A program made the position numbers and the translations under genes. DNA of 64,000 nt from Acanthornis magna (taxonomy: Eukaryota > Chordata > Aves > Passeriformes > Acanthizidae): NCBI GenBank assembly GCA_036785705.1, contig JAWUZG010000027.1:2523501-2587500 (forward strand), written 5' to 3'. The notes under the pieces are model-generated. The model was not told the origin of the DNA. It saw only the letters and a program-made list of their open reading frames with translations, and made no database searches. Position 1 is the first letter of the stretch. Each line of letters begins with the position of its first letter. Of this stretch, positions 37,592 through 50,490 are shown one piece after another.

Positions 37592-37625
37592 GGGGGGGGG
37601 CCGGGCCGGGCCGGGCTGGGCGGGG
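37592..37625 (+). repeat. G-quadruplex-forming run
   Basis: Six G runs (9, 3, 3, 3, 3 and 4 G) are separated by one or two C/T bases, which is a textbook quadruplex pattern. It begins about 70 bp downstream of the probable exon 1 donor, on the coding strand of the intron. Confidence 0.85.
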
Positions 37626-38741
37626 AGGAGGAGGAGGAGGGGGAGGGAGGTGAGGGAGAGGCGGGCGGCGGGAGTCCTCCCTCCCTCCTCCCGCATGCCC
37701 TTCCCTGCCGCCCCCTCACCTCCGGAGGAGAGCGCCCGCAGTGGACAGGTCGCTGCCCCGGCCCGGGCGGGCTCCGGCCGCCTCCGCAGGTGGTAAGAAC
37801 GGGGGCCGGAGGGAGGGGGGACGGCACAGGCACCGCACGGCACCGGCGGCCGCCCCGCGCTGCCCTCCCTACCTGCTGCCGGCACCCTGCTGCCCGCGGC
37901 GGCTCCTGCCTCCCGTCCCTTCCTTCCCCTCCTCCCGACATCCACCTGCCTCTCCCGGTGCGGGGAGGAAGCCGGGCGCCGGCGGAGCGCGGGGCGGGCG
38001 GAGGCGCCGCCGGGAGCAGCGATGGGAAGGAGCCCGCGGGCTGCCCCGCGGGGGGCTCGGCGCTGCCCGGGAGCCGCGGCGTGCGCGGCTGCCCTGCTAA
38101 ACTTAGCCCGGAGCGCCGGCTCCGAGCGGGCTGCGCGAAATGGTCGGGGATGCTTTAAAGCCCCGGAGGGCTCCCGAAGAAGTGTTGAAGTTCTGCCTTC
38201 GACTTGGAAAACGTTTCAATTGAGGCGGCTGACAAAATGGAGGGCTGCCGCGGCGTCCAGGAGGGAGGCAAATTGCAAATTGTTAACCTGGCATCGCGTT
38301 CGCCTGAGCTGCCGGCCCGGGACGCGGCCTGACAGATCCCCGCTGCCGGCTTTGTCCCCCCCGGGCCGGGATGCGCATCACCAGGTGTATGGGATGTGCC
38401 TATTGCCGACTCTGACCAATGGCAGGGTTTCAGCGGCCAAAAAACATTTGGTTACATGTCAGATGAGAAGCTGGGATTTTTAATTTTTTTTTTTTTAATT
38501 TGGGTTTTTTTTAAGAAAAGAAAACCCAGGAGAATTTCCTTTCTTTTACCATCATTTCAGAAGTACAAAATCGATCTTTTTGGTTTTCCTTCAAATGAAG
38601 GGTGTAGTCATAGCATGTATTGTCTGACCTATGACTAACTTTTTTTGTTCAAACATTCGGTGTATACCCAGCAGAATAAATAGATCTGTGCTAGTTTTGA
38701 AACCTAAAAGCAAATTGAACTGTTTCTTTTTGCAGGGATGT

Positions 38742-38771
38742 GTTGGGGTTCTTCAAAGAGAAAACCCCAAC
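38742..38771. repeat. Hairpin: perfect 9-bp stem, 12-base loop
   Basis: GTTGGGGTT and AACCCCAAC flank a 12-base loop. It begins 7 bases after a splice-acceptor-like TTTCTTTTTGCAG. Confidence 0.8.
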
Positions 38772-40982
38772 CAAAACCCCAAAATTATTTTGTAATCCTT
38801 GCTCTGAGATTTATGCTATTCCTTGACAGTGTGTGGTTTGGTAGATACAGGGTTTACAAAGTCACAACTGACCAAACAGGAGTTGGTTTAGACTCTTGTG
38901 TTTTGAGGAGAGGTGGAAAAATAGTAAGTCTTAATTTCTTTTTATGGTGTTCATCCCACTGCCCATTGGAGATTGAAACATTCATCACAGTTGTTTATGT
39001 TGGTTGTCTGGGAGTTTCTGCTTGAATGTGGAGCTAAGTATGCAACAGGGAGGTGTACATGTATTTTTAGCTTTCATTTTTAATGACAAAAGATACAAAG
39101 AATAGTGATATTCACAAGTAAATCTTGCATTTACTGAGTATGCTTATTAATATTTTGAGGATGGACTCTATAATAAATATCTGAGTTGTAGTAAGTTCCA
39201 GTTGTTATCCCTGTTTAATACAATAGTGCTTCAGTAAATCTTAATACACAATTTAAAAGTCCCTTTTAAAATAAATAAGTAAAAGCAGCAGAGAAGGTGT
39301 CAGTTCCTGTGCTTGAGGTGGTAGCTTCAAAATGCTATATGGTTTATTACATATGGAAAGGTCCAGAAAAATAAGCATTTCAGTCCAAGCAAGTCGAAGC
39401 ATTTAAAAATGTAACATGTTGTGTAAAGATACCTGAGTACATTCCTGCTCCAGTAGCTCTGCTTTTGTTAGCTACCTAAGCAGATAAAATGGAACAAAAT
39501 CACACCAGAAAAACTTCTGTAGAAGACAGGGAGCTCAGTTATCTTTGTTTCTGTAAAATTCACGCTCTTCTTTCAGCACAGACAGCTGGCCGGACAGGGT
39601 GTTTGGGTTTAGCTTGGACTGACCATGGGGACGGCATCGGCAGAAGCTGTGCAGGAATGTGTTAAATGGATTTCGCTGGGAGCTCTGTCTCCCAAGCCAG
39701 CCCCGGCCGGGTGCCAGCGCTCAGCCCGTGGGAGGAGTTGTGGTTCTATCTGCCATGTGCCTGTGCACCTTCCTTGGCAAATCGACTCTGCCCTGGGAGC
39801 TCTGTGCTGCTGCTCACAGGGCAGTGAAGTCATACGGAGCCACTGGAAACTGGATGTGAGATGGGCCGGTCGCTCTTTTGCCTATCAGATAAGAGATTCA
39901 CATAGGCCTTCCGAAGCCCTCAGAGGTTAAATTCAGGCTCTCTTCTAGGCCTTTGTGAGAAATGTCAAAAAGCCAAGTTAGACAGTGATTTCTGTTACTT
40001 GCATTTACTTTCAAGTGAGCTCTGCTCCAGTGCATTGGGCAGTAAGAGATGTGTGCAGAGTGAGGGCTTTGCTCCATCACCTGGGTTTTTAAAGTTCAGC
40101 ATTGTAATTCTCAGACCTATTCAGCAATATTCACTGTTCTCAAAATACAATTTTGCTAAGAAATACAGTAAGCACAGCTGAAGCATTTTTATCCCCCCCA
40201 AAAAAGGAGGCAGCAGGATGATAGCTTTCACTTTATAGTATGTTGGCTGAATTCTCTAGGACTTTTTTTTTCTTTTCTGTAGAAGCAGTCAGGAAAGCAT
40301 CATGGATATTCTTCAAGTGCTGACAGTCCTTAATAGCCAGATGGCATAGAGTAGTTACTGTCAAAGGATGAGGTGTGGAAGGATTGACACATCCCTTCCT
40401 TTTCATTTTCTACTTTTTTTTCAGCCTTTGAAAGAAACGTGGTTTGGTCTGTGGCTCCACTGAATCTACCCCTGTGGATTTGTTGTTTTGATAGTGACTA
40501 AATGCGTCTTGCAATCTTGTAGTATTTTGTGCATGGTTGTGTAATGCTACATCCTTGATTAATTAAGATTTATCAAGAACCTGGTTTTCTTGGCAATAGA
40601 AAAGTAAGTAGGTCCCTAATGTGTCACATGGTACATTCATTTCCCCTACAATTCCTTAGGGATTGCTTCTAGAATGAGTGTTGTGACATGGAGGGTTTCT
40701 GTATAATATTTTAAATCTCTATAAGTACATATCCATATCATTAATATTTCTGTGGTTTATTTGGTATCCCCCTCATAAACAAAGGGTAACGTATCATCCT
40801 TTAGGGCTGCCAGTTGCATACATGGCCTCTACTGTCTGCACAAATCAAAAGCCACAGGTGATGGCTGGCCTGGTCGTGTGTGTCAGGATGTTGTTCTGGA
40901 CTAAAGCTATTAATTGACTCAAGACCGGGGGTCATTTGTGAGAAGGTGAACTCTATAAGCTCAGGCTGCTTCGTAGTCGTTA

Positions 40983-41005
40983 CTTGGGGGACCCTGCCCC
41001 CCAAG
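40983..41005. repeat. Hairpin: perfect 8-bp stem, 7-base loop
   Basis: CTTGGGGG and CCCCCAAG flank ACCCTGC. It lies in an otherwise unremarkable part of the intron. Confidence 0.8.
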
Positions 41006-44000
41006 GGTTTTATCATCAGTATAACGGTATCCCCACCCTGATGCCAAAGCTAATAGAGATCAGAGCAGCTCTGGAGCAAGGCAGGAGGCTGGGATGCCCC
41101 ATGCTCCTGCAGTATTCCGGCTGTCTGAGGACAGTCATGGCAATGGGGCAGCTGCTATCACTTCTTCTCTGCTCCACCGCGCCTGATCTTTACCTTGGTA
41201 TTGTCTTGTCAGCTCCAAATAGCAAATCTCTATTATAGTTACTCTGTAACTTACCATAACACCTGAAGGAAGCAAAAAATAGACTTTAATGGTCAAGTTT
41301 GGCATCTTAACTTCTAGATTTGCCTAGTTTTAATCTGAGCAGTTCTTGGTTTGCCTACAGGTAGGGCCTGCTGGCAGGTGTTGTGATCTCCAGTGGAGGT
41401 GGTGTTGGGCACCAGTGAATTACTGTTGCTCAGGGTCAGAGCAAATCTGCATGTAGGGTGTGTATATAGAGGATGAGAGCGAAGATGGGCATGAGTTCAA
41501 GGCCCTGTGTTTCCTTTTGCTGCGCTTTGTGGTCTGCTGCTGAGCCAAGAGTGTCCTACTCGGAGCTGGCTCTGGGAAGGCTGGCAGCCTTCCATGTTGT
41601 GTCCCTATGAAATGCCCCGGCAGCTGAAAAAAAACCCCACCAAAATTAATAATTGGGCAGGCTAGGAAAGAGGGGAAAGAGTGTTGTTTCAGTGATGGGA
41701 GGTTTCTGGTGGGACTGTGGGGATTTGGTGGGGACATTCCCGAGCTCCCATGGTGCTACTTTTGTGCGCTTTTGCTGTCCGAAGCTGTAAGGTATGAAAG
41801 GAACTCCTGAAACAAGGTTCTTTGAGAGGAATTCAGTTGTCTCTGCTCTTTCCTGGTTACAATATGACACTTATGTTGCCAGTGACTTTTACAGCGTGTA
41901 AGTGTATTTTTGGAACTAATTTTTCCTGTGTAGTATGAGTTTTCATGCTGATCCTCATAAACTAGGATCAGTTCCTTGCACAGGCCTCCTCAGGTACATC
42001 TGCACTCTTCTTTGCTTTCAAGCTGAAGATGTAAACTTCTGTCATTTGTTTAGCAAATAAAGATACAAAAGTAGAGATGTGCAGAAGCTTTCATTAGTTG
42101 AGAGCAAATGTAATTTTTTCTCCATGAGATCTTTTGGCATGCTAGCCAGAGTGATGGTCTGCTAAAATAATACGAAAAAAAATATTTATAAAATCATAAT
42201 GGAACTGTGTTCCATTACATTAGTTTGGCAGAAAATTGACACATTTTCTAATATTTAGACTGAAATAGTATTACCCATTTTTATTGTGCTTCACTTGATT
42301 TTTGCTTTACTATAATGATCTGGTGAATTGAACCTGTTGACTAAACGACAGATCAGTGTCTGTACCGATATTCGCTATTTAGATATCCCTGCCTGCTTGT
42401 CTAATGTTTTCTACATTACTGAAGGCATTGTGGGAGGCAAAAAGATGGGTCTGAGTGTGTAATGTAGCAACACTGGAATGAGAACTTTACAGAGAGCATA
42501 AACCAAGGAGGACAGCGGGGACTAATTGTATGAAATTCCTTTTATGCACACGTTCTTGAGTTTGAATAACTAGTATGTATTCGGCCTGCTGGATTAGAAG
42601 GCTTTGGCTCTGCATGTGTAGCATAGATGTTGCTCTCAAAATAGGAAAGGAACTCTCCCTCCTCCCACACTATTCCGGATAAAATTGATTCAGTGCTGCA
42701 TTTTGCTCCTACTGAACCCCTAGTAAAGCATGTTTAAAGGCTAAATAGTTCATAGTGTTAGAGATATAAGTGCCATGCTTTTAATAGCCCGAGTGTTGTT
42801 TTTGCTTCTTGATTGCTAGCTGTAAGAGTCATTCACCCCGACTTTGCAGACTCAAATCCCATGCCAGAACTTGGGTTTTTACCTGCAGGATGGTGCTTGC
42901 AGGGGAGTGCCTTTCTCCAAAGTGCAGATTTCACTAAGTCTGCGCAGTCCCTTAAGGAGGAAAGCTACCCATCTTCTAAACACCATCTTACAAATACACA
43001 CGAAGAGCCTGAGCTATGCTTCAGAGGGCTTCTCTCAGCCATCCTGCTGCTGAAACAAGCCTTAATGTCAAAGGTGGGTTGAAATCACCAAGAACATTTT
43101 CCTGAAGAACAGGCATGGGATTACTTTCCACTCATCCTATTAATGCTACCTAGAATATGTATAGGACCTATCACCTATCCAGTTCCCACAAGTGTTTTGT
43201 TACAAGTGCTTAGGTGTTGGGGTTTCATACCTCCCTACTTGAAAATTCATGCTTGGGACACGGTATTTTCTCTTGCTTTCTGGCTTTGCCATCCCTGACT
43301 TTCATGGGAGTATGTTTGAACTCTGGAAAACTGAGAGGGAAGAGAGGTGGAGAGGTAAGAAACTTTGTGTTACATGTCATTCTTCTAACCGCATCATACC
43401 CAGAAGTGCCTTTCCAAACAAAGATAATTTAGGTGGAGGCCTCTTGTTAAGAACAATTGCGGAGCAAACAGAATAAACCTTAGCTTGGTTTCCACAAAGA
43501 TTCATAAATGTTTGCCAGTTTTTAAGCAAGAAGAAAAACTATTCCAGCAAAGGAGTTCAGCAGTTATCTTAGTGCATTGGGTTTACATGTTGCTGGGTTC
43601 TGATTTGTTTCAAAATACACAATAGACTGAATTCAGATTAGCGGAAGGCAAATGGTGTCACCACTTTAGGAGGGTTCCCTCCACCTTGTCAGGAGACCTT
43701 GTGTGTAAGGCAGGTGTGCTCCAAATTGAGAATAGGCTGTGTAAATCTCTCTTCCCACAGTCTGCTTGGAGTTCTGCATTGATGGTAAGTCTCTTCTCCT
43801 AGCAAGAGGACCCTGAACCTTCTTTTCTTTTCTCCCACGTCATTTCAGTTTCCTAAAAGCTCTCCAGCTTTTACACAGTGGGTGTTGGGAGGCTTTACTG
43901 AAGAAGGGTAATCTCCAGCGATTGGTCTGTAGGTTCATAGTCCCGTATCTCAGGGATACTGAAGGGCAGCTGAAGGCAGATGGGCACTGTCCTTACGAGG

Positions 44001-45675
44001 GCTGCTCAGCTTCATGTTCTCCTGGCTAGTTGGAGACTTGCAATAAAGTCTTATAAAGCTAATAAAGCTGCTTGTACTTGTATTTTCTGCTGCTGCCTTG
44101 TTTGTTTCTCACTGTCTCACTTTTTTGTTTTGGTTTTTCTTGCATGTGACTTTCAGCTGAGTATGTCTGGTGTTAGATTTTTCCTGGTCAGTGAAGTCTC
44201 TTGTCCAGCTGGTGAAAATCCCTGACTTCTCATGCCTGACACAGCATGGGCATGCTGTCAACTTCTCAGTCCTCTGTTCTGCTTGTTAGATAATTCATAA
44301 CATTAGAGATATAATGCCACACTTGTAATAACCATAGCTATAGGTCCATGCTTTTTTGCCATCCAAGTGACAAAGCCTGTTTCCTCAGTGTGGCTCTCTT
44401 CGCCTGTCTGCTGTGATTTCCAGGTAGATGTATTCAAAGGTGCCTGAAACATATGCCTATCCGGCCCAGACATGATCGTATGAGTAGTCCATTTGTTGCC
44501 TGTTCCTGTCTAAATATTACTGAAAGAAATGTAACTCCTTCAAGAAAAACAGGGATGAAAAAGACCAGGAGTACAAGTTCAAATCTCTAAGATACAGGTC
44601 AGGACAGCAAAAGGAAGGGTGAAATACTGATTAGCGATTACTGTCATTGCACATTTGCCCAAGATACTATTTCCATATGCACATCTTTCCACCCCCTCAA
44701 ATTGACAGGATTTGAATCTTTTTCTGCCACTGAGGCTTGCATGACTTGCCAGCTCTCCTGCAGGTGTGACCTGTTGTGAAATGAGGAAATCTGTGGTGTC
44801 TTTTTCCCTGCTGCTTCATGTATGGTTAAACCTACAGAAAGCTGTGGAGGAAGCACAGGCATGCTGCTCCTCTGACAGCCTTCTGCAAATACATGCTATT
44901 AATGACCATTGCCTTTCATGGGCAAAACCAGTCCTGGCAATTCCTTTGTGCACTTTATTTCATGGTTTAACAAGCAAGCACATTAGCTATTTTTGTTCAA
45001 ACACCCAGACATAAGCCAGTATGGCAAAGTGGCTATGAAATGTCTGCATAGCTAAGTGAAAATACAGCTGCTGTTTAACACTGAATCTTTCTCTTTTACC
45101 TACAGGATATTGAGTGTTCAACCAATGGTCATCTAATCTTTCTAATTGAGCCATGGTGAGGATTTTGAAGATTTAGCATTAAAATGGGCAGAATGTTCTT
45201 TTCAGTCACTGACTTTGTCTACTGTTTAAGTCAGCAATAAGGAGGTAATGCAGTAGGGGAGGTGGGTGGGTGGGAAGAGGGGACTGCTTCAGGGTAAAGG
45301 TTCGGGTCTTGGCTTTTCCAAAGGCTTTGGGACTACCTCTTTGAATGTGCTGCTTAGTGGCAGGCACAGAAAAAACCTGAATACAGTGACACTGTTAGCA
45401 AATGCTAGCTTAGAGAGATGCAGTTTGTTTAGGGAATTTTTAAGGGCTGCCAAGCCCTTCGATGGTGGTTTTCCCACTTTTTTTTCGTTTTATTTTCCTT
45501 TTCCCTGAAGAGACTGTCTACTTTGACAGAAAAATGGCTTTCATGGTATGATGAATAATTAAAAAAATGTAAGACTGTTTTGATGATTTAAGTATTTCAG
45601 TATTCCAAAGCCAAGAATTTATGTCAGAGATTAACTTGGTAGGGATGTTGGGCATATAAGTTTTTGTGTATGTAC

Positions 45676-45735
45676 ATGCTCAGCATATGTGTATGTGTGT
45701 ATATATACATATATGTATACGTGTCTATATATACA
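45676..45735. repeat. TG/TA-rich microsatellite with a 16-bp perfect palindrome
   Basis: Alternating TG and TA runs. The palindrome TATACATATATGTATA is at 45704-45719. Confidence 0.85.
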
Positions 45736-48700
45736 CTCACCCCTCAGTATTGACATGTGATCTTCAGTTCAATTTTGGTCTTTAAAAAAAAAGGAAAGTA
45801 AACAAACCTTTCAGTATAAGGTTAGAGATTCTAAGGACAAAAGAGACATCACTTAATGTGCTTTTTCCCTGACCTGGAACCTGCCTGATACTGGAGTAGA
45901 TATCCAGTGGTAGCATTTTTATGTATCTTTGCTTAACTAAATTATTAAGTACACTTACAAAAATCTTCTTGTTATATCCACCAAAGTAAGGCATTTCTAT
46001 TGAGTGTTTAGTATTTGATTCAACTTGTGGTACTGCATTTTTTATGCTTACATTATGCTTACTTAGCTATTTATTATGTATTTACCTTTTTTTTTTTCAA
46101 TTTATGTTGGCAAAGTGAGAATATACAAGTCTAACTTCCTCCTTGAAAGGTCTCTCCCTTTCAAAAGTCAGTTGTTACACAGGAAAGCACAGCTGGAGTA
46201 GTCTATCTATTGGCAGAAGACAGCATTTCTCTTTCTTGAAGGTGAAGTGGGATGGGTGTTAAGTAGATAGCTGCTTTGGGACAAGATGTAGGTAAAGAAA
46301 TTAAACCACCAATATGTAACCACATTCTTCAGCTTCTCCAACAGCAGTAAAATCGGCTTCCTTGAATTCCCAGTTCTGCACATTTTGTTCTGAGTTGTGT
46401 TTAAATGCTTTTCTTGAAATGCAGTTCTATCTTCTGAAGTCTGTGGACAGAGCTGTGATCCTTCTGCTTTTACTCAAAATGCAGTTAAATACACTACAGT
46501 GGAAAAATACTCAGGCTTATCACTTTCTCAAGCTGAAGTTTCAAACAGTTTATCCAGTTTCAAAAGCTGTGTGTTAATAAAGGTCATCTTCTGTCATAGT
46601 GAAAATACTAGAAGAGGAAGACGTGCATAAGGAACAGAACTGGAGAGAGAAAGAACAGGGCACAATGGAAGGAAGAAGTATTGATCAGATGTTGAGAAAA
46701 TATACCTATGTGGGCTAAATAAAGGAAAAAGAAAAGGAGAAAGTAGAAACAACAGAGATGAAAAGTATTTTTAAAAAGGAAGAAAATTTCTTCATTAGTT
46801 GCACATGAAAATGACATTTCATTTAAATCACAGAAACTGTAGTTCTAATATCTGTTCTGTCTGACAACAGAACAGAATCATTCCACTTTGGTAATGCTAG
46901 GCTTGTAGGATTAGATAACAAAAGAGTTATTTTCTGTTTGTATGAGGAGGAGTCTTTTGACAGGCTGTCTAAATAAAGTCTAATGACAAGTTATCGGAAG
47001 TACAGGGAGAGGTGTAACTTCCGACAGGTTCATAGTAGTAAATACTATTTATACATCTAGAAAATGTCTTCTCTAGATTGTTAAGCAGGTTTTTTGGTTT
47101 ATAATTCATGTAACTGAATATATACTTTAAAAGCTAGAAATGCTGGGTGAGATTATGTGGTGGCTTTTGAGAAAATAACATTGTGTGCGTTTGTGTGTTT
47201 GGTCTTTATCACTAGGTGTTTGTAAATATTTAAGAATGAGTTGATTTCAAAACTTTCCATTATAGACCATATCTTCATGTTGAAAATCTGTAAGGTTCAG
47301 AGGCTTAAGCTTCAAATAGCATGCTTCTGAGTCCACATAAAGACACATCTTTCAGTGCAACTGAGAGGATGGGAAGTGTGGAAAATTATCTGTCTGAACA
47401 CTTCTATTGTGAGTTCCTATTTTTCTTCATGCTGTTAGTAATTTATTGTTGGCTTTTTAAAGATCTGGTATGTATGGAGTTACTCTGGACAGAAGAGAAA
47501 CTCATATTAAAGAAAAAAGTTGGCAAATTTTGTGTTTGCTTCTAGAATGTGTTGAGTTCAAGAGGCTGATATTCTCTAACTGCATTGTAGGTACAAATGT
47601 AGCAGCTTCCCCAGGCCCTTGGTGTTTGTCTTCAGAATTTTGGGGTTATGTTAAATGCTGCCATTGGTGTGAATGCTTTGTAAGTGGAACTAGTCAGTGC
47701 CCCAAGGAGCCTTAACCTAAATACACAAAGCAGAAAAACAGTAGTCTAAAGCCTGTTGACAAAGTGTCTTTTTCCAGCTGTGCACATAGAAAAGGTTACC
47801 ACATTTGGCTGCTTGACCCTGTCCCTCTGCCTGTAGCTGCTGCCCTAAGCCTGCTGCTTAGGGTAGTTTGTATGACTGTTCGTACTTCACTCAAGGCCAA
47901 GTCAGAGAAAAACTCACAAGAAGCTATTTTCTTTGTGTTTGGTTTGAAGCAGACCAGAAATCCATCATACTGTTTGTCCCATAGACTCTAGGTGGTCTTA
48001 TGCTCTGTGCCAGACCTTAAATTACCTGCCTTCTTAACACATAGATAAAGCTTAGAAGTAAAATACTTTGTAGACTGTCCTTTCCTTTCCTCTGTGTTCT
48101 GCTCAACTGGCTATTACCCTTGTTGTCCAAAAATGGGTTCAGTCACAGCAGAAGTGGAATTGGAGAATAGCATGGATTCACTGGAAGTGGTGGAGTTTTC
48201 TCACGTGAGGATAACACAGTGTGCATTTCTGTGCCAGAAAGGCTTGCAGGTACTGAGATCGTTTCTTGTCTTCCCAGTCACTGTCTTTTCAAACTCACTC
48301 TTTTAATGGCTGTCAGGATCCCACAGTGAGCCAGAGCTGGGAGCCAGAAATGGCTGAAGGTTGTTTGGATGTGGTTTACTGCTGCATTTGTTTATTCTGC
48401 TTGGTGGTGCAGTTGGTTTGTGACTGAGGTAGCTCTCTGAGTCAGCTCACTGGCTTAACGTGAGCTGGCGTGAGGGACTCGGGTGCTCGCTGGTAGCCCT
48501 GACTTTGCTTGTTTTAAGCTGCCATGGAATGTACTCCCTCGAGCTTGTCTTCTGCAGAGGCAGCAAGAAATATATTCGTGACATGGATTTACTCACTGGA
48601 AACCAAGGCTGGAACCATTGATTCAGGCTGTTGAGCTGATTGCTCTTGGTTTGCCACTGTGCATTCAAGTTGGCTTGGCTTGGCTTCCCAGGGCTCCAAG

Positions 48701-48939
48701 AGCTTTGTGCTCCATAGGAAACACTTGTCTGGCACCTGACAAGTTTAGAACTTGGGTTCTATCAGGATACTTTTGCTTTAAAGCAGGGCCAGGACATATA
48801 TGTTTGTGTATTTTTATGTACACATCCACATTCAAACTGTGTCTCTACACGTACGTGAACATGCACATGTGGATATATATACATATTCTCTGTCCAGAGC
48901 AGCTTATATCTTATATAGCTTTCATTCAATGTGACTTTC

Positions 48940-48966
48940 TTTTTTTTCTTTTCTTTTTTTTTTTTT
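48940..48966. repeat. Poly-T tract
   Basis: T-rich run broken by single C bases. Confidence 0.85.
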
Positions 48967-50456
48967 AATCTGATGGCTTATATGATAAGCAATTAAATAT
49001 CTAGCAGCACAAAATAGCCTTGCAGGTGACAAGGCTTCTAAGGTTCCTTCTAGGAATAATGAATTGAGAAAATCTGGATACATAGTCTTCACACAGTATG
49101 TAGTTTTAGTGGTCATAGCTATCTGAAGTAGGCAGATAAATTTTGTACATTTGGTATTTTATGGTGTATCTGTCTGATCAGAAATCACAAGTGTATTCAT
49201 TACTTGGTCTTCCAAAGGAAAGTGAAATGAAAACCTCATCTCTTCCTACTGGAAACTTGAAAGCATTTCTTCTGTGTTAATACTTATTTGGTAAAATGAA
49301 AAATCTCTTTTCTGCCTTGAGAATGGATAGCTAGTAATATCTATTCAGTTTGTATCCTGTTTTTTTTTCTTCTCATATTATCTTAAATGATGCCAATCTG
49401 TTCAGAGTTGTCATTTTTCTCACTTGTTAATAGCTTGTGTCATCTCTGCCCACTGCTCTGGGGGAAGTGTTGATTAAACCTACAACTCCGTTTAGCACTC
49501 CCATTACTTTTCAAGTGGTGGTGTCTGGTTTCTTTTTAATCCTAATGCTGTATTTTTATATACTTTCAATCTCAACCCTTTGGAGGTTCTGAGTGTTCCT
49601 TACATTTACTCTAAGTAATAGTACAGTGGTACCAGGACCATGCTCTTGGGGTCCTGGCCAGAATAAAAGAGTTCTGCAGGCTCAGCTGGTGCTCTGCAGA
49701 GCTCCTGATGCTGTATGGCACTGCTGTAATGGAAGGGCACCCACCCTGGAAGAGATAGTGTTGCAGAAGATCTTGTCTTGTGCAGATAGGAATCCAGAAC
49801 ATCCTCCTGGTGAACCTGCCATCCCTACAGCCTGTCGGGACTAGTCATATTACTGGTGACATTTTGTCAGCTGAAGGTTTTTGTCATTCAGGGAAGAGGT
49901 ATTTTTTTCCCCCCAGAGCGTACAGACTGCGTTTTGCTGACTTATGCCAAATTTGCATGTGGGTTTGTGCAAACAAGTCAGCTGAAGAAGCCTTTCTGTC
50001 AGCACATCTCTGCCCTTCAGCCAGGTGCTAAAGTGGTTCGTTCCCAATGACTTCATCCAGTGTTGTTACTATCAACAGGCACATCCATTTGATTGGGTTT
50101 TTTTCCCCTCTACTACTACTCCTCTGAGGGTTTTTTCCATCTCCTTGGCAGTGGGGAATGGGTGCACAGGGATGTAAATATTACATTTATTTTAAAGTTT
50201 AGAATCTTTGGAACTTTTTGTTATAGACTACTAAGTGGGCTTTCTAGCAAATCTACTTTAAGTTCCTTCAAGCAATTGAGTTGACATGTTGAAAGACACA
50301 TGAGCAAGTTTAAGGGTGGGTTTGGGTCTGGTAGAGAAGGGTGGTTCTGTGTCCTCCCTCATTTCTTACCATATGCTCCTTTATGCCTGTCATAAGGTCT
50401 GCCAGAGGCTCTGTGTGGCTACTTTGAAGTAACTTGTTCTGGTACTGAAGTTCAGC

Positions 50457-50490
50457 AGTCTGTCTGTCTGTTTCTCTGTCTGTTTCTTCT
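50457..50490. repeat. (CTGT)n-like imperfect microsatellite
   Basis: Imperfect TCTG units, interrupted by TTTCT. Confidence 0.75.

Larger units (their letters stand above)
36483..38400 (+). promoter_or_regulatory. DUSP16: Large CpG island, probable DUSP16 promoter region
   Basis: About 1.9 kb of very GC-rich DNA with dense CpG, GC boxes (for example 36541-36552) and C/T-rich tracts. It lies about 18 kb from the CREBL2 start and on the opposite side. In human, DUSP16 (a JNK/p38 MAP-kinase phosphatase, MKP-7) is the next gene, divergent from CREBL2, so this is its expected promoter position. No DUSP16 coding sequence occurs in the window, and the gene call is a synteny inference. A minus-strand transcript from the same island is also possible. 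Confidence 0.55.

Noticed and set aside
37382..37945. 187- and 154-codon minus-strand frames, and 119-153-codon plus-strand frames, in the second CpG island
   Set aside because: Overlapping open frames on both strands with Arg/Pro/Gly/Ala-only composition are typical of stop-poor GC-rich DNA.
40800..41240. Slightly GC-richer block that at first resembled a solo LTR
   Set aside because: I could not find matching TG...CA ends, a target-site duplication or a polyadenylation layout.
41443..41624. Minus-strand segment with a GGTTTTTTTTCAG acceptor and 66 open codons ending in TAA
   Set aside because: Purine-first codon bias is absent, no partner exon is convincing, and the frame length is expected by chance.
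48450..48745. Minus-strand pair of open segments with a CCA|GTGAGT donor and a CTGCCTCTGCAG acceptor
   Set aside because: The splice sites look good, but codon bias is absent, the upstream acceptor is poor and no further exons fit. It is too weak to list as a gene.
49850..50056. 68-codon minus-strand frame with protein-like composition
   Set aside because: The opposite strand is also open here (49780-50031 and 49856-50050) and looks equally plausible. No splice support.
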